Shown here: positions 27,449 through 37,776 of the stretch, one piece after another | How positions within the stretch are numbered: the first letter of the stretch is position 1 | Layout of the letters: every line of letters starts with the position of its first letter | Origin: Variovorax sp. dw_308 | Lineage (GTDB): Bacteria > Pseudomonadota > Gammaproteobacteria > Burkholderiales > Burkholderiaceae_C | Direction: 5' to 3' | DNA: 64,000 bases | Assembly: GCF_019207085.1 (NCBI RefSeq) | Contig: NZ_JAATOM010000024.1 | Span: 21,856-85,855 of the forward strand | Translations under genes and position numbers: made by a program | Notes under the pieces: model-generated | Databases searched by the model: none | What the model was told of the DNA's origin: nothing | Seen by the model: only the letters and a program-made list of their open reading frames with translations

Positions 27449-28084
27449 TCACATCGGTGGCTGGAACCCGTTGCGCCCGACCAGCATGCGCAGCGCGGTC
27501 GGCTTGCCTTCCTTCTCCTGCGCCGTGATGACCACCTTGGCGCCCGGCACCACCAGCGCGGCCTGGTCCTGGTTGCCCGGCCTGAAGGTGACGACCGGCG
27601 TGCCTGCAGGCACGATCACCGTCTGTTCACCGCCCTTGTACTTGAGCAACAGCTTCTGCCCACCCGGCACCGATGCCGGCGCAGTCGAGAGCGTGGAAAC
27701 GGTGGCATTCGTCATCGTGCTCTCGGGCAGGTAGTCCCAGGGCCGGAAGCCTTCGCCGGTGCCGCGTGCGGACTCCGGAAACACCACGATCTCCATCGCG
27801 CGCTGCGTGCCGTCGGGCTGCGGCATCGACCCGGCGCCGACGAAGCTGTCGGCCTTGATGTCCGCCATCGTGAGCGGCACGACCTCCGAGACGCTCATGT
27901 CCGCGGGCCGCACCAGCGTGACCACTTCACCGCTGCGGTCCTTGACGACCATCGAGTTGGCGTCGACACGTTCAATGACCCCGCGCACTCGGACCTGCGC
28001 GGGCGCTTGCGCCGCGGCGACCAGGGGCAGCGCGGACGTGGCCGCAATAACGATCGAAATGGCGAGTTGCTGAGCTTTCATCAT
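27449..28084 (-). CDS. Exported protein of unknown function
   Basis: 211 residues from the ATG at 28084 (a second ATG follows directly). The N-terminus is a clear signal peptide (MMKAQQLAISIVIAATSALP, cleavage after AAA or AQA). The mature part begins VRVRGVIERVDANSMVVKDRSG, a small beta-barrel pattern like DUF5666-type periplasmic proteins, then a loop with PWDYLPESTMTNATV and a second barrel-like segment ending in LRMLVGRNGFQPPM. The fold is a guess and no function is assigned. It is convergent with the ACS transporter and divergent from the SAH riboswitch leader. Confidence 0.75.
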   Translation of the reverse strand: MMKAQQLAISIVIAATSALPLVAAAQAPAQVRVRGVIERVDANSMVVKDRSGEVVTLVRPADMSVSEVVPLTMADIKADSFVGAGSMPQPDGTQRAMEIVVFPESARGTGEGFRPWDYLPESTMTNATVSTLSTAPASVPGGQKLLLKYKGGEQTVIVPAGTPVVTFRPGNQDQAALVVPGAKVVITAQEKEGKPTALRMLVGRNGFQPPM

Positions 28085-28353
28085 GGCTTGGGTCTCCGGA
28101 CAGGCGATGGGAATCGGCAGTCTAGGACGATCCTTCCAATCCCGCTGGCCAGGGCAGGCTGATGAACGACGTTTCAGGGTCGCAATCCCGTCGGGCCAGT
28201 GTCTTTGCGGGCGATCTGTGGCGTTGCGACGCTCGCATGCGCAGGCAGTCAGTGCGGCGCGCTGCGGCTTGCAACCCACCCGGCAAAGGCGCCGTCGCGA
28301 CCCCGAAACACAGTTCGGCAGCTGTCAAATCGCACCCGCGCTAAAATCCGCCG

Positions 28354-28418
28354 TTCCGAGGAGCGTTGCAGCGCCGACAGGCGTGAGGCTCGGACCCTTA
28401 TCGCAACCACGCTCACCC
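28354..28418 (+). promoter_or_regulatory. ahcY: SAH (S-adenosylhomocysteine) riboswitch
   Basis: The leader contains CCGAGGAGCGTTGCA (28356-28370), then AGGCTCGG closing the first stem (28386-28393), then AACCACGCTCAC (28405-28416). These are the conserved core elements of the SAH riboswitch known upstream of ahcY in betaproteobacteria and pseudomonads. The GAGCG segment can pair with CGCTC to form the pseudoknot. A TAAAAT -10 candidate at 28342-28347 would start transcription just before the aptamer. SAH binding switches ahcY and the downstream genes on. Confidence 0.9.
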
Positions 28419-28439
28419 GCTGTTCTCGCGGTGAGTTTT
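28412..28439 (+). terminator. ahcY: Terminator hairpin of the SAH riboswitch expression platform
   Basis: CTCACCCGC pairs with GCGGTGAG (one bulged C), followed by TTTTC. The left arm reuses the CTCAC bases needed for the aptamer pseudoknot, so ligand binding and terminator formation exclude each other. This explains an ON switch. Confidence 0.7.
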
Positions 28440-28489
28440 CATACCCCGAACGCAGTGGCATTCTTCAAACCAGCTTTGTTGGAGTTCAC

Positions 28490-29929
<1,440 letters not shown>

Positions 29930-30003
29930 TCGGCGAAGGATGCAAAGCCTTCGTGCTTCGCACTGCGGTGCGAGCTTGCTTGGGGCGGCCCGGCGCTTCG
30001 CTC

Positions 30004-30801
30004 ATGCGCGCTGATCAATTGCTTGTCGAGCGCGGCATGGCCGCGTCCCGATCGCAGGCCGTGCGCCTCATCGCCGGTGGCTTGCGCTGGCGTGATGCCG
30101 GCACCACCGACGCGTGGCGCAACGTGGTGAAGAACCGCGACGATCTGCCTGAAACCGCGGAGCTCGAGCTGCTCGACGCGGCCGAATCGCGCTACGTCTC
30201 GCGCGGCGGGCTCAAGCTCGAAAGCGCCTTGCGCGTCGCGGGACTCAAGCCATCCGGCAAGCGTTGCCTCGACGTGGGTCAGTCGACGGGTGGCTTCACC
30301 GATTGCCTGCTGCAGCATGGCGCATTGCACGTGACCGGCATCGATGTCGGCCACGGGCAACTGCATGCGCGGCTGCGTGGAGATGAGCGCGTCACCGCCA
30401 TCGAGAAGGTCAACGCGCGCGCCCTGACGGCTACCGACCTGATGCCCGACGACGCGGACGATGGCGCCCTGTCAGAACCGCCGCCCGAGCCAGCTTTCGA
30501 CATCATCGTTGGCGATTTGTCTTTCATTTCACAGACGCTGGTGCTCCCGGCCGTCGTGCAGTTCCTCACGCCTGCCGGCGATTTGCTCATGCTCGTCAAG
30601 CCGCAATTCGAATTGCAGCCCGGGCAAGTCGGCAAAGGCGGTATCGTTCGCGACCCGGCCCTTTTCGCAGTGGTCGAGCAGCGCTTGCGGGAGGCATGCG
30701 CCGCGCTGAGTCTGCGCGTGGTGAACTGGTTCGACAGCCCCATCGAGGGTGGCGACGGAAACCACGAATTTTTCTTGCACGCCGTTCGCGCAGAGCGGTG
30801 A
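30004..30801 (+). CDS. tlyA: TlyA-family rRNA methyltransferase
   Basis: 265 residues. An N-terminal S4 RNA-binding domain (MRADQLLVERGMAASRSQA) is followed by an FtsJ-like methyltransferase: RYVSRGGLKLESAL, the SAM motif CLDVGQSTGGFTDCLLQ (normally DVGASTGGFT), DIIVGDLSFIS, and MLVKPQFE. TlyA proteins 2'-O-methylate rRNA, and some were named haemolysins. It lies 74 bp after ahcY; two small hairpins occupy that gap. Placement between ahcY and metF fits a SAM-consuming enzyme in a methyl-cycle operon. Confidence 0.9.
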   Translation: MRADQLLVERGMAASRSQAVRLIAGGLRWRDAGTTDAWRNVVKNRDDLPETAELELLDAAESRYVSRGGLKLESALRVAGLKPSGKRCLDVGQSTGGFTDCLLQHGALHVTGIDVGHGQLHARLRGDERVTAIEKVNARALTATDLMPDDADDGALSEPPPEPAFDIIVGDLSFISQTLVLPAVVQFLTPAGDLLMLVKPQFELQPGQVGKGGIVRDPALFAVVEQRLREACAALSLRVVNWFDSPIEGGDGNHEFFLHAVRAER

Positions 30802-30814
30802 ACCGGAGTTGGCC

Positions 30815-31648
30815 ATGCGCCTTCCATTGAGCTTTGAGTTTTTCCCGACCAAGACGCCAGAAGGCGCGGTCAAGCTGCGCGCGGTGCGCCAGCAGTTGTA
30901 TGCCATGAAGCCCGAGTTCTGCTCGGTCACCTACGGTGCCGGCGGCTCGACGCATGCAGGCACCTTCAATGCCGTGCGCGAGATCCTTGCTGAGGGGGTC
31001 GACGCGGCCAGCCATTTCTCCTGCATCGGCGCCACCAAGGCCACCGTGCGCGAGCAGTTGGCCGAGCTCAAGGCCATGGGTGTCAAGCGCCTGGTGGCGT
31101 TGCGTGGGGACCTGCCCAGCGGCTACGGCGCTGGCGGCGAGTTCCAGTACGCCAGCGACCTGATCGCCTTCATCCGCAACGAGACCGGCAACGATTTCCA
31201 CATCGAGGTGGCTTGCTACCCCGAAGTGCATCCGCAGGCACGTTCGCCGGAAGCCGATCTCAAGGCCTTCGCAACCAAGGTGCGCGCAGGCGCCGACTCG
31301 GCCATCACGCAGTACTTCTTCAGCCCCGAGGCGTACTTCCGCTTCGTGGATGAAGTGCGCGCGCTGGGCATCGACACGCCCATCGTGCCGGGCGTGATGC
31401 CGATCATCAGCTCGACGCAACTGATGCGCTTCTCCGACGCCTGCGGCGCCGAGATTCCCCGCTGGATCCGGCTGCGCCTGCAGAGCTATGGTGACGACGT
31501 GGAATCGATCAAGTCCTTCGGCGCCGACGTGGTGGCCACGCTGTGCGAACGCCTGCGTGCAGGTGGTGCGCCGGCCATGCATTTCTATACGATGAACCAG
31601 TCGGTGGCGACCCTCGGGCTGCTGCAGCGATTGGGCTGGGGTCCATGA
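30815..31648 (+). CDS. metF: Methylenetetrahydrofolate reductase
   Basis: 277 residues from ATG 30815, which gives the family start LPLSFEFFPTKTPEG with the catalytic glutamate; a longer frame overlaps tlyA and is unlikely. Further MetF motifs are FCSVTYGAGGST, LVALRGDLP, IEVACYPEVHP, ADSAITQYFF and PIVPGVMPI. It reduces 5,10-methylene-THF to 5-methyl-THF with FAD, supplying the methyl group for homocysteine to methionine. It follows tlyA by 13 bp and overlaps the RlpA-like gene by 4 bp, so it probably shares SAH-riboswitch control. Confidence 0.96.
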   Translation: MRLPLSFEFFPTKTPEGAVKLRAVRQQLYAMKPEFCSVTYGAGGSTHAGTFNAVREILAEGVDAASHFSCIGATKATVREQLAELKAMGVKRLVALRGDLPSGYGAGGEFQYASDLIAFIRNETGNDFHIEVACYPEVHPQARSPEADLKAFATKVRAGADSAITQYFFSPEAYFRFVDEVRALGIDTPIVPGVMPIISSTQLMRFSDACGAEIPRWIRLRLQSYGDDVESIKSFGADVVATLCERLRAGGAPAMHFYTMNQSVATLGLLQRLGWGP

Positions 31649-32376
31649 GTTCCTGGCGCGTCGGTTGCAGGATTGCAGCGTTGCTCGCGGCGGCATTCAC
31701 CGCCGGCTGCGTTGTTCCGCCCGCCGCGCCTGGATCGGCCGATACCGAGGATGGGGCGGCTCCGGTGGCCGGCGCCGAGACACCCTCGACGTCTTCCTTT
31801 TCCTGGCCGCGCCTGCGTCCACTCTCGCGCCTGCCCGCGACGCCGCCCGGGGCTGCGCCGCAGTCGGCCGTCGCGACGGTCAACTACGACATCTACAACT
31901 CGGAGTCGGTTGACGACGGCGTGCCGGGCGACAACGCCGGTCCGCGGGAGATCATCGAACGCGGCAATGCCTCGTGGTACGGCATCGAGTTCCACCTGAA
32001 GCGAACGGCGAACGGTGAGCGCTTCGACATGAGCGCCATGACCGCGGCCCACAAGACCCTGCCCTTCGGCACCAAGGTTTGCGTGCGGAGCCTGGTCAAT
32101 GGCAAGGAAGTCCTGGTTCGCATCAATGACCGCGGCCCTTACGCGGCCGGTCGCATCATCGATCTCAGCCGCGCGGCGGCCGAACAGATCGGCATGATGG
32201 GCCTGGGCATCAAGCAGGTGTCCCTCTCCGTGATCGATCGCAAGGAGCAACGATGCGGCGGTGCCACGGGTGACGCCGACGGCTTCGAGCCGACAGCCTA
32301 CACGCCGGCCGCGCCCACGAAGCGCAAGGCGCCCGAGGGCGCGTCCAAGGCCGTCAATCCGCGCCAGCGGCGTTGA
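31645..32376 (+). CDS. RlpA-like septal ring lipoprotein (double-psi beta-barrel)
   Basis: 243 residues. The N-terminal lipoprotein signal has lipobox FTAGC (lipidated Cys19). A Pro/Ala/Ser-rich linker follows. The RlpA barrel begins GNASWYGIEFHLKRTANGERFDMSA and continues with TAAHKTLPFGTKVCVRS, VRINDRGPYAAGRIIDLSRAAA. RlpA proteins are outer-membrane lipoproteins acting on denuded peptidoglycan at the septum; some are lytic transglycosylases, and the Asp of the NDRGPY segment is the usual catalytic residue. No SPOR domain is present, so septal targeting is uncertain. The ATG overlaps the metF stop. Confidence 0.87.
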   Translation: MSSWRVGCRIAALLAAAFTAGCVVPPAAPGSADTEDGAAPVAGAETPSTSSFSWPRLRPLSRLPATPPGAAPQSAVATVNYDIYNSESVDDGVPGDNAGPREIIERGNASWYGIEFHLKRTANGERFDMSAMTAAHKTLPFGTKVCVRSLVNGKEVLVRINDRGPYAAGRIIDLSRAAAEQIGMMGLGIKQVSLSVIDRKEQRCGGATGDADGFEPTAYTPAAPTKRKAPEGASKAVNPRQRR

Positions 32377-32425
32377 TCACTGCCGTCGCCCCCCAAGGTA
32401 GGCGGCCATCCTGTCCAGGATCTTC

Positions 32426-33391
32426 TCAACCTCCGCTGTCGAGCGAAAACGCCGCATGCCGGTCTTGCGCGAGCAAGACCTTGAGTTGCTCCAGCGCTGG
32501 CTGCAGCCGGCCCTTGAGCGTGTAGGGCGGGTTGATGAGGAACATGCCGCTGGCCGGCAATCCCGGCCGCTTCTGGTCGCCGGTCACGGTGGTCAACACC
32601 TTGCTCGACTTGACCGTCAGCGTCGCGTGCAGCCACGACTTGCCCGCCTTCGTGGCCATGGTCTTGAGCCGGCGCGGCAGGTCGTGCGCCTCGGGCCGCG
32701 GAATGATCGGGTACCACACGGCGTAGGTGCCGGTCGCAAAGCGCTTGAGCGATTCGCCGATCAGGTCCAGTACGCGACCGTAGTCGGTCTTCATCTCGTA
32801 GCTTGGGTCGCACAGCACCAGCGCGCGGCGCGAGGGCGGCGGCAGGAACTTGGTGGCGCTGCCAAAACCGTCTTCGCGCAGCACGGCGATCTGGCGGCCG
32901 GCTTCGAGCTGCGCGATGTTGGCGTCGAGCGTGCGCGCGTCGGTGGGATGCAACTCGAACAGCTTGAGCTTGTCGTGATCGCGCAGCAGGTGATGCGTGA
33001 TGAAGGGCGAGCCCGGATAGACGCGTGCGCCGCCATTGGGGTTGAACGCACGCACCAGGTCCAGGTAGGCGTGGATCGCTGGCGCCATCGGCGCATCTGG
33101 CGGCGCGGCCGGCTTGGGGGACTTCTTCGCCGCGCCCTGGGCAGGCGCCGCCAGCGCGACCGCGGCCGCAGCCTGCTTCGGCGCCAGGAGACGCAGGATG
33201 CCATCGCTCGCCTCGCCGCTGGTCCCGGCGTAGTCGCCATCGAGCCGGTAGAGGCCCGCGCCGGCATGGGTGTCGACGACGGTGAGCGCGGTGTCCTTTT
33301 CGAGCAGATGCTCCAGGGTGGCGATCAGCACCGTGTGCTTGAGCACATCGGCGTGGTTGCCGGCGTGGAATGCGTGGCGATAGCTGAACAT
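32426..33391 (-). CDS. rlmJ: 23S rRNA (adenine(2030)-N6)-methyltransferase RlmJ
   Basis: 321 residues. The N-terminus MFSYRHAFHAGNHADVLKHTVL is diagnostic for RlmJ. THAGAGLYRLDGDYAG binds SAM, and LVLCDPSYE is the DPPY-type catalytic motif in the form DPSY. GLPASGMFLINPPYTL follows near the C-terminus. The protein is longer than the E. coli enzyme (280 residues) because of an Ala/Pro/Lys-rich insert (about residues 75-100). It methylates A2030 of 23S rRNA. Confidence 0.94.
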   Translation of the reverse strand: MFSYRHAFHAGNHADVLKHTVLIATLEHLLEKDTALTVVDTHAGAGLYRLDGDYAGTSGEASDGILRLLAPKQAAAAVALAAPAQGAAKKSPKPAAPPDAPMAPAIHAYLDLVRAFNPNGGARVYPGSPFITHHLLRDHDKLKLFELHPTDARTLDANIAQLEAGRQIAVLREDGFGSATKFLPPPSRRALVLCDPSYEMKTDYGRVLDLIGESLKRFATGTYAVWYPIIPRPEAHDLPRRLKTMATKAGKSWLHATLTVKSSKVLTTVTGDQKRPGLPASGMFLINPPYTLKGRLQPALEQLKVLLAQDRHAAFSLDSGG

Positions 33392-33524
33392 GTCTTGTCG
33401 AGTCCCTGTCGGATGAACGGGTAAACGCCGGGCGCCCGACGCGCAGCCAGTGGGAGCTGCGAGTCGTGCGCCTGCGTTCGAGGAGCCTCCGATTTTGAGG
33501 CCTGTGCGCTGCCAAAGGCCGGAT

Positions 33525-33554
33525 TTGCCCGAATTGGGCTTTCCTTCGTATAAT
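33525..33554 (+). promoter_or_regulatory. rplM: Sigma-70 promoter of rplM-rpsI
   Basis: TTGCCC (33525-33530) and a perfect TATAAT (33549-33554) are separated by 18 bp. The predicted start leaves a leader of about 115 nt before rplM. This is the clearest vegetative promoter in the window and fits ribosomal protein expression. Confidence 0.75.
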
Positions 33555-33678
33555 GGAAGGCTTCGCAGCGCTTTTGTGGCCCCGCGGCGAAGGTATCAAA
33601 CCCACCTAAGAGATTCCCGCCAGAGGAACGCCGACCGTGGAAAAGGGCCCGCCAAACCCTCTTCAAAAGAGAAAACTC

Positions 33679-34110
33679 ATGACCAAAACGTTCAGCGCCA
33701 AGCCCGCTGACGTGACGCACGAGTGGTTTGTGATTGACGCGACCGACAAGGTCCTCGGACGAGTAGCCAGCGAAGTTGCTCTCCGTTTGCGCGGCAAACA
33801 CAAGGCCATTTACACGCCTCACGTCGACACCGGTGACTTCATCGTCATCATCAACGCATCGCAACTCCGCGTGACCGGCGCCAAGCCGATCGACAAGGTG
33901 TACTACCGTCACTCGGGCTACCCGGGCGGTATCACCGCGACGAACTTCCGCGACATGCAAGCCAAGCATCCGGGCCGCGCCCTGGAAAAGGCCGTCAAGG
34001 GCATGCTGCCCAAGGGTCCGCTCGGCTACGCGATGATCAAGAAACTCAAGGTCTACGGTGGCGCAGAGCACCCGCATACCGCCCAACAGCCTAAAGCGCT
34101 GGAAATCTAA
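33679..34110 (+). CDS. rplM: 50S ribosomal protein L13
   Basis: 143 residues (family about 142). It starts MTKTFSAKPADVTHEW and contains VIDATDKVLGRVASEVALRLRGK in segments, YTPHVDTGDFIVIINA, DKVYYRHSGYPGG, and VKGMLPKGPLGYAMIKKLKVY. It is an early-assembly protein of the large subunit. It is followed 11 bp later by rpsI, the usual rplM-rpsI operon. The long leader upstream may allow feedback control by L13 as in E. coli. Confidence 0.98.
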   Translation: MTKTFSAKPADVTHEWFVIDATDKVLGRVASEVALRLRGKHKAIYTPHVDTGDFIVIINASQLRVTGAKPIDKVYYRHSGYPGGITATNFRDMQAKHPGRALEKAVKGMLPKGPLGYAMIKKLKVYGGAEHPHTAQQPKALEI

Positions 34111-34121
34111 GGAGCCTTGAG

Positions 34122-34514
34122 ATGATTGGTGAATGGAACAACGGCACCGGCCGTCGCAAATCCAGCGTCGCTCGCGTGTTCCTGAAGAAGGGCACCGGCA
34201 AGATCACGGTCAATGGCAAGGACATCCAGGCCTATTTCGGCCGCGAGACCTCGATCATGATCGCGAAGCAACCCCTGTTCTTGACGAACCATGTCGAAAC
34301 CTTCGACATCATGGTCAACGTCAACGGCGGCGGCGAATCGGGCCAGGCAGGCGCCACGCGCCACGGCATCACGCGTGCGCTGATGGACTACGACGCGAGC
34401 CTCAAGCCCGTGCTGAGCCAAGCCGGCTTCGTCACGCGCGATGCCCGCGAAGTGGAACGCAAGAAGGTCGGCCTGCACTCCGCACGCCGCCGCAAGCAGT
34501 TCTCCAAACGCTAA
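34122..34514 (+). CDS. rpsI: 30S ribosomal protein S9
   Basis: 130 residues. It begins MIGEWNNGTGRRKSSVARVF and ends with the tRNA-contacting tail ARRRKQFSKR, where the last arginine touches P-site tRNA. GGGESGQAGATRHGITRAL lies in the middle. It is the second gene of the rplM operon and is followed by an intrinsic terminator at 34655. Confidence 0.98.
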   Translation: MIGEWNNGTGRRKSSVARVFLKKGTGKITVNGKDIQAYFGRETSIMIAKQPLFLTNHVETFDIMVNVNGGGESGQAGATRHGITRALMDYDASLKPVLSQAGFVTRDAREVERKKVGLHSARRRKQFSKR

Positions 34515-34654
34515 GGCTTTGCTGCTGCGCCCCTCCATGGCGGCGTTGCAAATCCTCACCGGGCGCGAGCCCGGTACCGGTTTGCGCCTTGCCCTGGAGC
34601 GGCTCGCGACGCAAATCCTCAGCGTTTGCCAGCGAAGCATATACTTGCGATAAA

Positions 34655-34677
34655 GACCGCCTTCGGGCGGTTTTTTG
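34655..34677 (+). terminator. rpsI: Rho-independent terminator after rpsI
   Basis: GACCGCC, loop TTCG, GGCGGTT and a run of T (34671-34676). It lies 140 bp after rpsI and just before erpA. Confidence 0.9.
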
Positions 34678-34736
34678 TTGATTGCAGTAGCATGATCCCA
34701 TTGGCCGGCACATCGGCCCCCCAACGGAGTTTCCCA

Positions 34737-35102
34737 ATGAGCGCTGTCGCTGAACAAATCCAGACCGAAATGCCCGCCCCGATCGTCTTCACCGACAGCG
34801 CGGCGGCCAAGGTGGCTGACCTGATCGCCGAAGAAGGCAATCCCGACCTGAAGCTGCGCGTGTTCGTGCAGGGCGGCGGTTGCTCCGGCTTCCAGTATGG
34901 TTTCACCTTTGACGAAATCACCAACGAAGACGACACCACCATGACCAAGAACGGTGTCTCGCTGCTGATCGACGCAATGAGCTACCAGTACCTGGTCGGC
35001 GCCGAGATCGATTACAAGGAAGACCTGCAAGGCGCCCAGTTCGTGATCAAGAACCCGAACGCCACCAGTACCTGCGGCTGCGGCTCTAGCTTCTCGGCCT
35101 GA
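34737..35102 (+). CDS. erpA: Iron-sulfur cluster insertion protein ErpA
   Basis: 121 residues of the A-type carrier family. The three conserved cysteines are Cys49 in VQGGGCSGFQYG and Cys113/Cys115 in STCGCGSSF, which bind an Fe-S cluster in the dimer for delivery to apoproteins such as IspG. FTDSAAAKVADLI and the C-terminal position of CGCG favour ErpA over IscA. It is a single-gene unit between two intrinsic terminators (34655 and 35132). Confidence 0.95.
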   Translation: MSAVAEQIQTEMPAPIVFTDSAAAKVADLIAEEGNPDLKLRVFVQGGGCSGFQYGFTFDEITNEDDTTMTKNGVSLLIDAMSYQYLVGAEIDYKEDLQGAQFVIKNPNATSTCGCGSSFSA

Positions 35103-35131
35103 TGCCCCTGCAACCGGCATCGCCCACACAG

Positions 35132-35157
35132 AAAAACCGCCCGAGGGCGGTTTTTTC
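35132..35157 (+). terminator. erpA: Rho-independent terminator after erpA
   Basis: AAAACCGCC, loop CGAG, GGCGGTTTTTTC. It lies 30 bp after the erpA stop and 15 bp before the next gene. Confidence 0.9.
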
Positions 35158-35172
35158 TTGCGTGTCGTTTGA

Positions 35173-36594
35173 ATGAGCGCCTCAAAAGTCTCTGCCCAGA
35201 AGAGCCTGCTCTGGCTGGTGGCCGTCGGTTTCTTCATGCAGACGCTGGACGCCACCATCATCAACACGGCCTTGCCGGCGATGGCGGCCAGCATGGGCGA
35301 GAGCCCGCTGCGCATGCAGTCGGTCATCGTGGCCTATGCGTTGACGATGGCGATGCTGATTCCCGCCTCCGGCTGGATCACCGATCGCTTTGGCGCGAGG
35401 CGCGTGTTTTTCGCGGCCATCGTCCTGTTCGTGCTGGGGTCGATCGGCTGCGCCATGTCGCGCGGGCTGGGGCAGCTGGTCGCGGCCCGGGTGATCCAGG
35501 GCGCCGGCGGCGCGTTTCTGCTGCCGGTCGGGCGCCTGGCCCTGCTGCGCACGGTGCCACGCAGCGAATTCGTGCAGGCGATGAGTTTCGTCGCGATTCC
35601 CGGCCTGATCGGGCCGCTGCTCGGGCCCACCTTGGGCGGCTGGCTGGTGCAGTACGCGTCCTGGCACTGGATCTTCCTGATCAACGTGCCGGTGGGGCTG
35701 GCAGGCTGCATCGCCACGCTGAAGATCATGCCGGAACTGCGCGCGACCACACTCGCGAGCTTCGACGGCGTGGGCTATACGCTCCTGGCCTTCGGGATGG
35801 TGGCGCTTTCGCTCGCGCTCGATGGCGTTTCCGAACTGGGGCTGCACCAGGTCGGCGTGCTGCTGCTGATGGTCTTCGGCTTTGCCAGCCTCGTGGCCTA
35901 TTGGGCGCATGCCGCGCGCCGGCCCGATCCACTCTTTTCACCGGCCATGTTGCGGATCCCGACCTACAGCGTCGGTCTGGCCGGCAACCTGTTCTCCCGC
36001 CTGGGCAGTGGCTGCATGCCCTTCCTGGTGCCATTGCTGCTCCAGGTCTCGATGGGCTACTCGCCCCTGCAAGCAGGGCTGACGATGCTGCCGATCGCCA
36101 TGGCCGGCATGGCCATGAAGCGATTCGCCGCGCCCCTTATCACGCGCCACGGCTATCGGCGCGTGCTGGTCGGCAACACGGTGCTGGTCGGTGGGTCCAT
36201 GGCGACCTTCGCGCTGGCCGCGCCGGGCCAGCCCTTGGCGTTGCTGTTGCTCCAGTTGCTCGTCTTCGGCGCCGTGAACTCGCTGCAGTTCACGGCCATG
36301 AACACCGTGACCCTGCGCGACTTGCCGCCCGACACGGCCAGCAGCGGCAACAGCCTGTTTTCCATGGTGCAGATGCTCGCCATGAGCTTGGCCGTGGCAG
36401 CGTCGGGCATGGTGCTGGCGGGTTTCACCGAGCTGTTCGGCAAGAACGCACCGATCGAGACGCTGCACGCGTTCCAGGCGACATTTGCGGGCATGGGCCT
36501 GGTCACGATCGCGTCGGCGCTGATCTTCTGGCATCTGCCGCCGGAAGCGAAGCTCGTCCAGCCGGAACCGCCAGAAGTCTCTGGCCAGGGCTGA
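35173..36594 (+). CDS. DHA2-family MFS multidrug transporter (MdtD/EmrB-like)
   Basis: 473 residues. The first helix has GFFMQTLDATIINTALPAMA (motif D1 of 14-helix drug:H+ antiporters). PASGWITDRFGARRVFF is MFS motif A, RVIQGAGGAFLLPVGRLALLR is motif B, and GPLLGPTLGGWLVQYASWHWIFLIN (in parts) is motif C. Fourteen helices in the inner membrane and proton-driven efflux are expected; the substrate is unknown. It lacks the usual membrane-fusion partner gene nearby, unlike EmrAB. It starts only 15 bp after the erpA terminator and is convergent with anmK. Confidence 0.88.
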   Translation: MSASKVSAQKSLLWLVAVGFFMQTLDATIINTALPAMAASMGESPLRMQSVIVAYALTMAMLIPASGWITDRFGARRVFFAAIVLFVLGSIGCAMSRGLGQLVAARVIQGAGGAFLLPVGRLALLRTVPRSEFVQAMSFVAIPGLIGPLLGPTLGGWLVQYASWHWIFLINVPVGLAGCIATLKIMPELRATTLASFDGVGYTLLAFGMVALSLALDGVSELGLHQVGVLLLMVFGFASLVAYWAHAARRPDPLFSPAMLRIPTYSVGLAGNLFSRLGSGCMPFLVPLLLQVSMGYSPLQAGLTMLPIAMAGMAMKRFAAPLITRHGYRRVLVGNTVLVGGSMATFALAAPGQPLALLLLQLLVFGAVNSLQFTAMNTVTLRDLPPDTASSGNSLFSMVQMLAMSLAVAASGMVLAGFTELFGKNAPIETLHAFQATFAGMGLVTIASALIFWHLPPEAKLVQPEPPEVSGQG

Positions 36595-36628
36595 CGCAGC
36601 ACCGCAGGCGCTACGCAGGAAAGTCCAT

Positions 36629-37756
36629 TCAAGCCGGGTAGATCGCCCCGAGCACCCGTCCACCGCGCGCACCGGTGACGCTGGCCAGATTGCCTTGCTC
36701 GCGGCGGATGGCGGCGCGCGCCAGCCATGCGAAGGCTGCCGCTTCGACCTGCTGCGGCGGCAAGCCGCGCTCGCTCGAGGAGACGACCTCCAGGCCGGGC
36801 AGCAATGCACGCAAGCGTCCGACGAGGTGATCGTTCAGGGCACCGCCGCCGCAGATGATCAGTTCCTTGCTCTCGATGCCGTGGCGTTGAACGTCCGCCG
36901 CGCATGCGCTTGCGGTCAATTCGGCCAACGTAGCCTGGACGTCGACCGGGGCGGCGTCGCTCGCGGCGCCCAGGTGCGTGGCCAGCCAGGCGGCGTTGAA
37001 CAGGTCGCGCCCGGTGCTCTTGGGCGGCGCCTTGCTGAAGTAGGGGCCGCCTATCAGGCGTGCCAGCAATTCCGGCAGGACCTCGCCGCTGGCGGCCCAC
37101 TGGCCACCGCGATCGAAGGGTTCGCCGATGTGGCTCTGGCACCAGTGGTCCATCAACGCATTGCCAGGGCCGCAATCGAAGCCGAGCACGGTCTGCCGGG
37201 CGCCGCGGGTGGCCGGCAGCAGGCTGAGGTTGGCAATGCCGCCGATGTTGAGCACCGCGACCGCGTGGTCCGGGTGGGCGAACAGCGCGCGATGAAAGGC
37301 CGGAACCAGCGGTGCACCCTGGCCGCCCGCAGCCACGTCGCGACTGCGGAAGTCGGCCACCACGTCGATGCCGGTCCACTCGGCCAGTGCCGCCGGGTTG
37401 TTGATCTGCAGGGTGTAGCCGGTTTCGTCGAATTCGCCGGGACGATGCCGCACGGTCTGCCCGTGGGCGCCGATGGCGCGGACGGCGCTCGGCGGGAGGC
37501 CGGTCTCGTCCAGCAATTGCTGCACAACGGAGGCATAGAGCCTGGCCAAGCCATTGCCCGCCAGGGCGGCCCGGTGCAATTCGTTGTCGCCGCGCGGGAG
37601 GTTGAGCGCGAGAAGTTCGGCTCGCAGCGCCACCGGAAAGTGGGCCGTGGCATGGGCCCTCACGGCAATGTGACCGCCGGCGAAGTCGGCCAGCACGCCA
37701 TCCACGCCATCGAGCGAGGTGCCGGACATCAAGCCGATGAAAAGATCCTCGGCCAT
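36629..37756 (-). CDS. anmK: Anhydro-N-acetylmuramic acid kinase
   Basis: 375 residues. It starts MAEDLFIGLMSGTSLDGVDGVL, the ATP-binding signature of AnmK, followed by GAHGQTVRHRP, TLQINNPAALAEWTGI, VLNIGGIANLSLLP and FDCGPGNALMDHW. It converts anhydroMurNAc from peptidoglycan turnover to MurNAc-6-phosphate in the cytoplasm. It lies 20 bp downstream of an M23 peptidase gene on the same strand, a sensible wall-recycling pair. Confidence 0.95.
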   Translation of the reverse strand: MAEDLFIGLMSGTSLDGVDGVLADFAGGHIAVRAHATAHFPVALRAELLALNLPRGDNELHRAALAGNGLARLYASVVQQLLDETGLPPSAVRAIGAHGQTVRHRPGEFDETGYTLQINNPAALAEWTGIDVVADFRSRDVAAGGQGAPLVPAFHRALFAHPDHAVAVLNIGGIANLSLLPATRGARQTVLGFDCGPGNALMDHWCQSHIGEPFDRGGQWAASGEVLPELLARLIGGPYFSKAPPKSTGRDLFNAAWLATHLGAASDAAPVDVQATLAELTASACAADVQRHGIESKELIICGGGALNDHLVGRLRALLPGLEVVSSSERGLPPQQVEAAAFAWLARAAIRREQGNLASVTGARGGRVLGAIYPA

Positions 37757-37776
37757 GGCGGAAGCGGGCAGGAGAG

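Noticed and set aside
29930..30003. Attenuator between ahcY and tlyA
   Set aside because: Two short stems are present (for example GCTTCGCAC/GTGCGAGC), but without a T-run or leader peptide; tlyA most likely reads through from ahcY.
34540..34630. Two copies of GCAAATCCTCA (around 34550 and 34612) after rpsI
   Set aside because: Only 11 bp are shared in a short intergenic stretch, with no extended structure; not enough to call an element.
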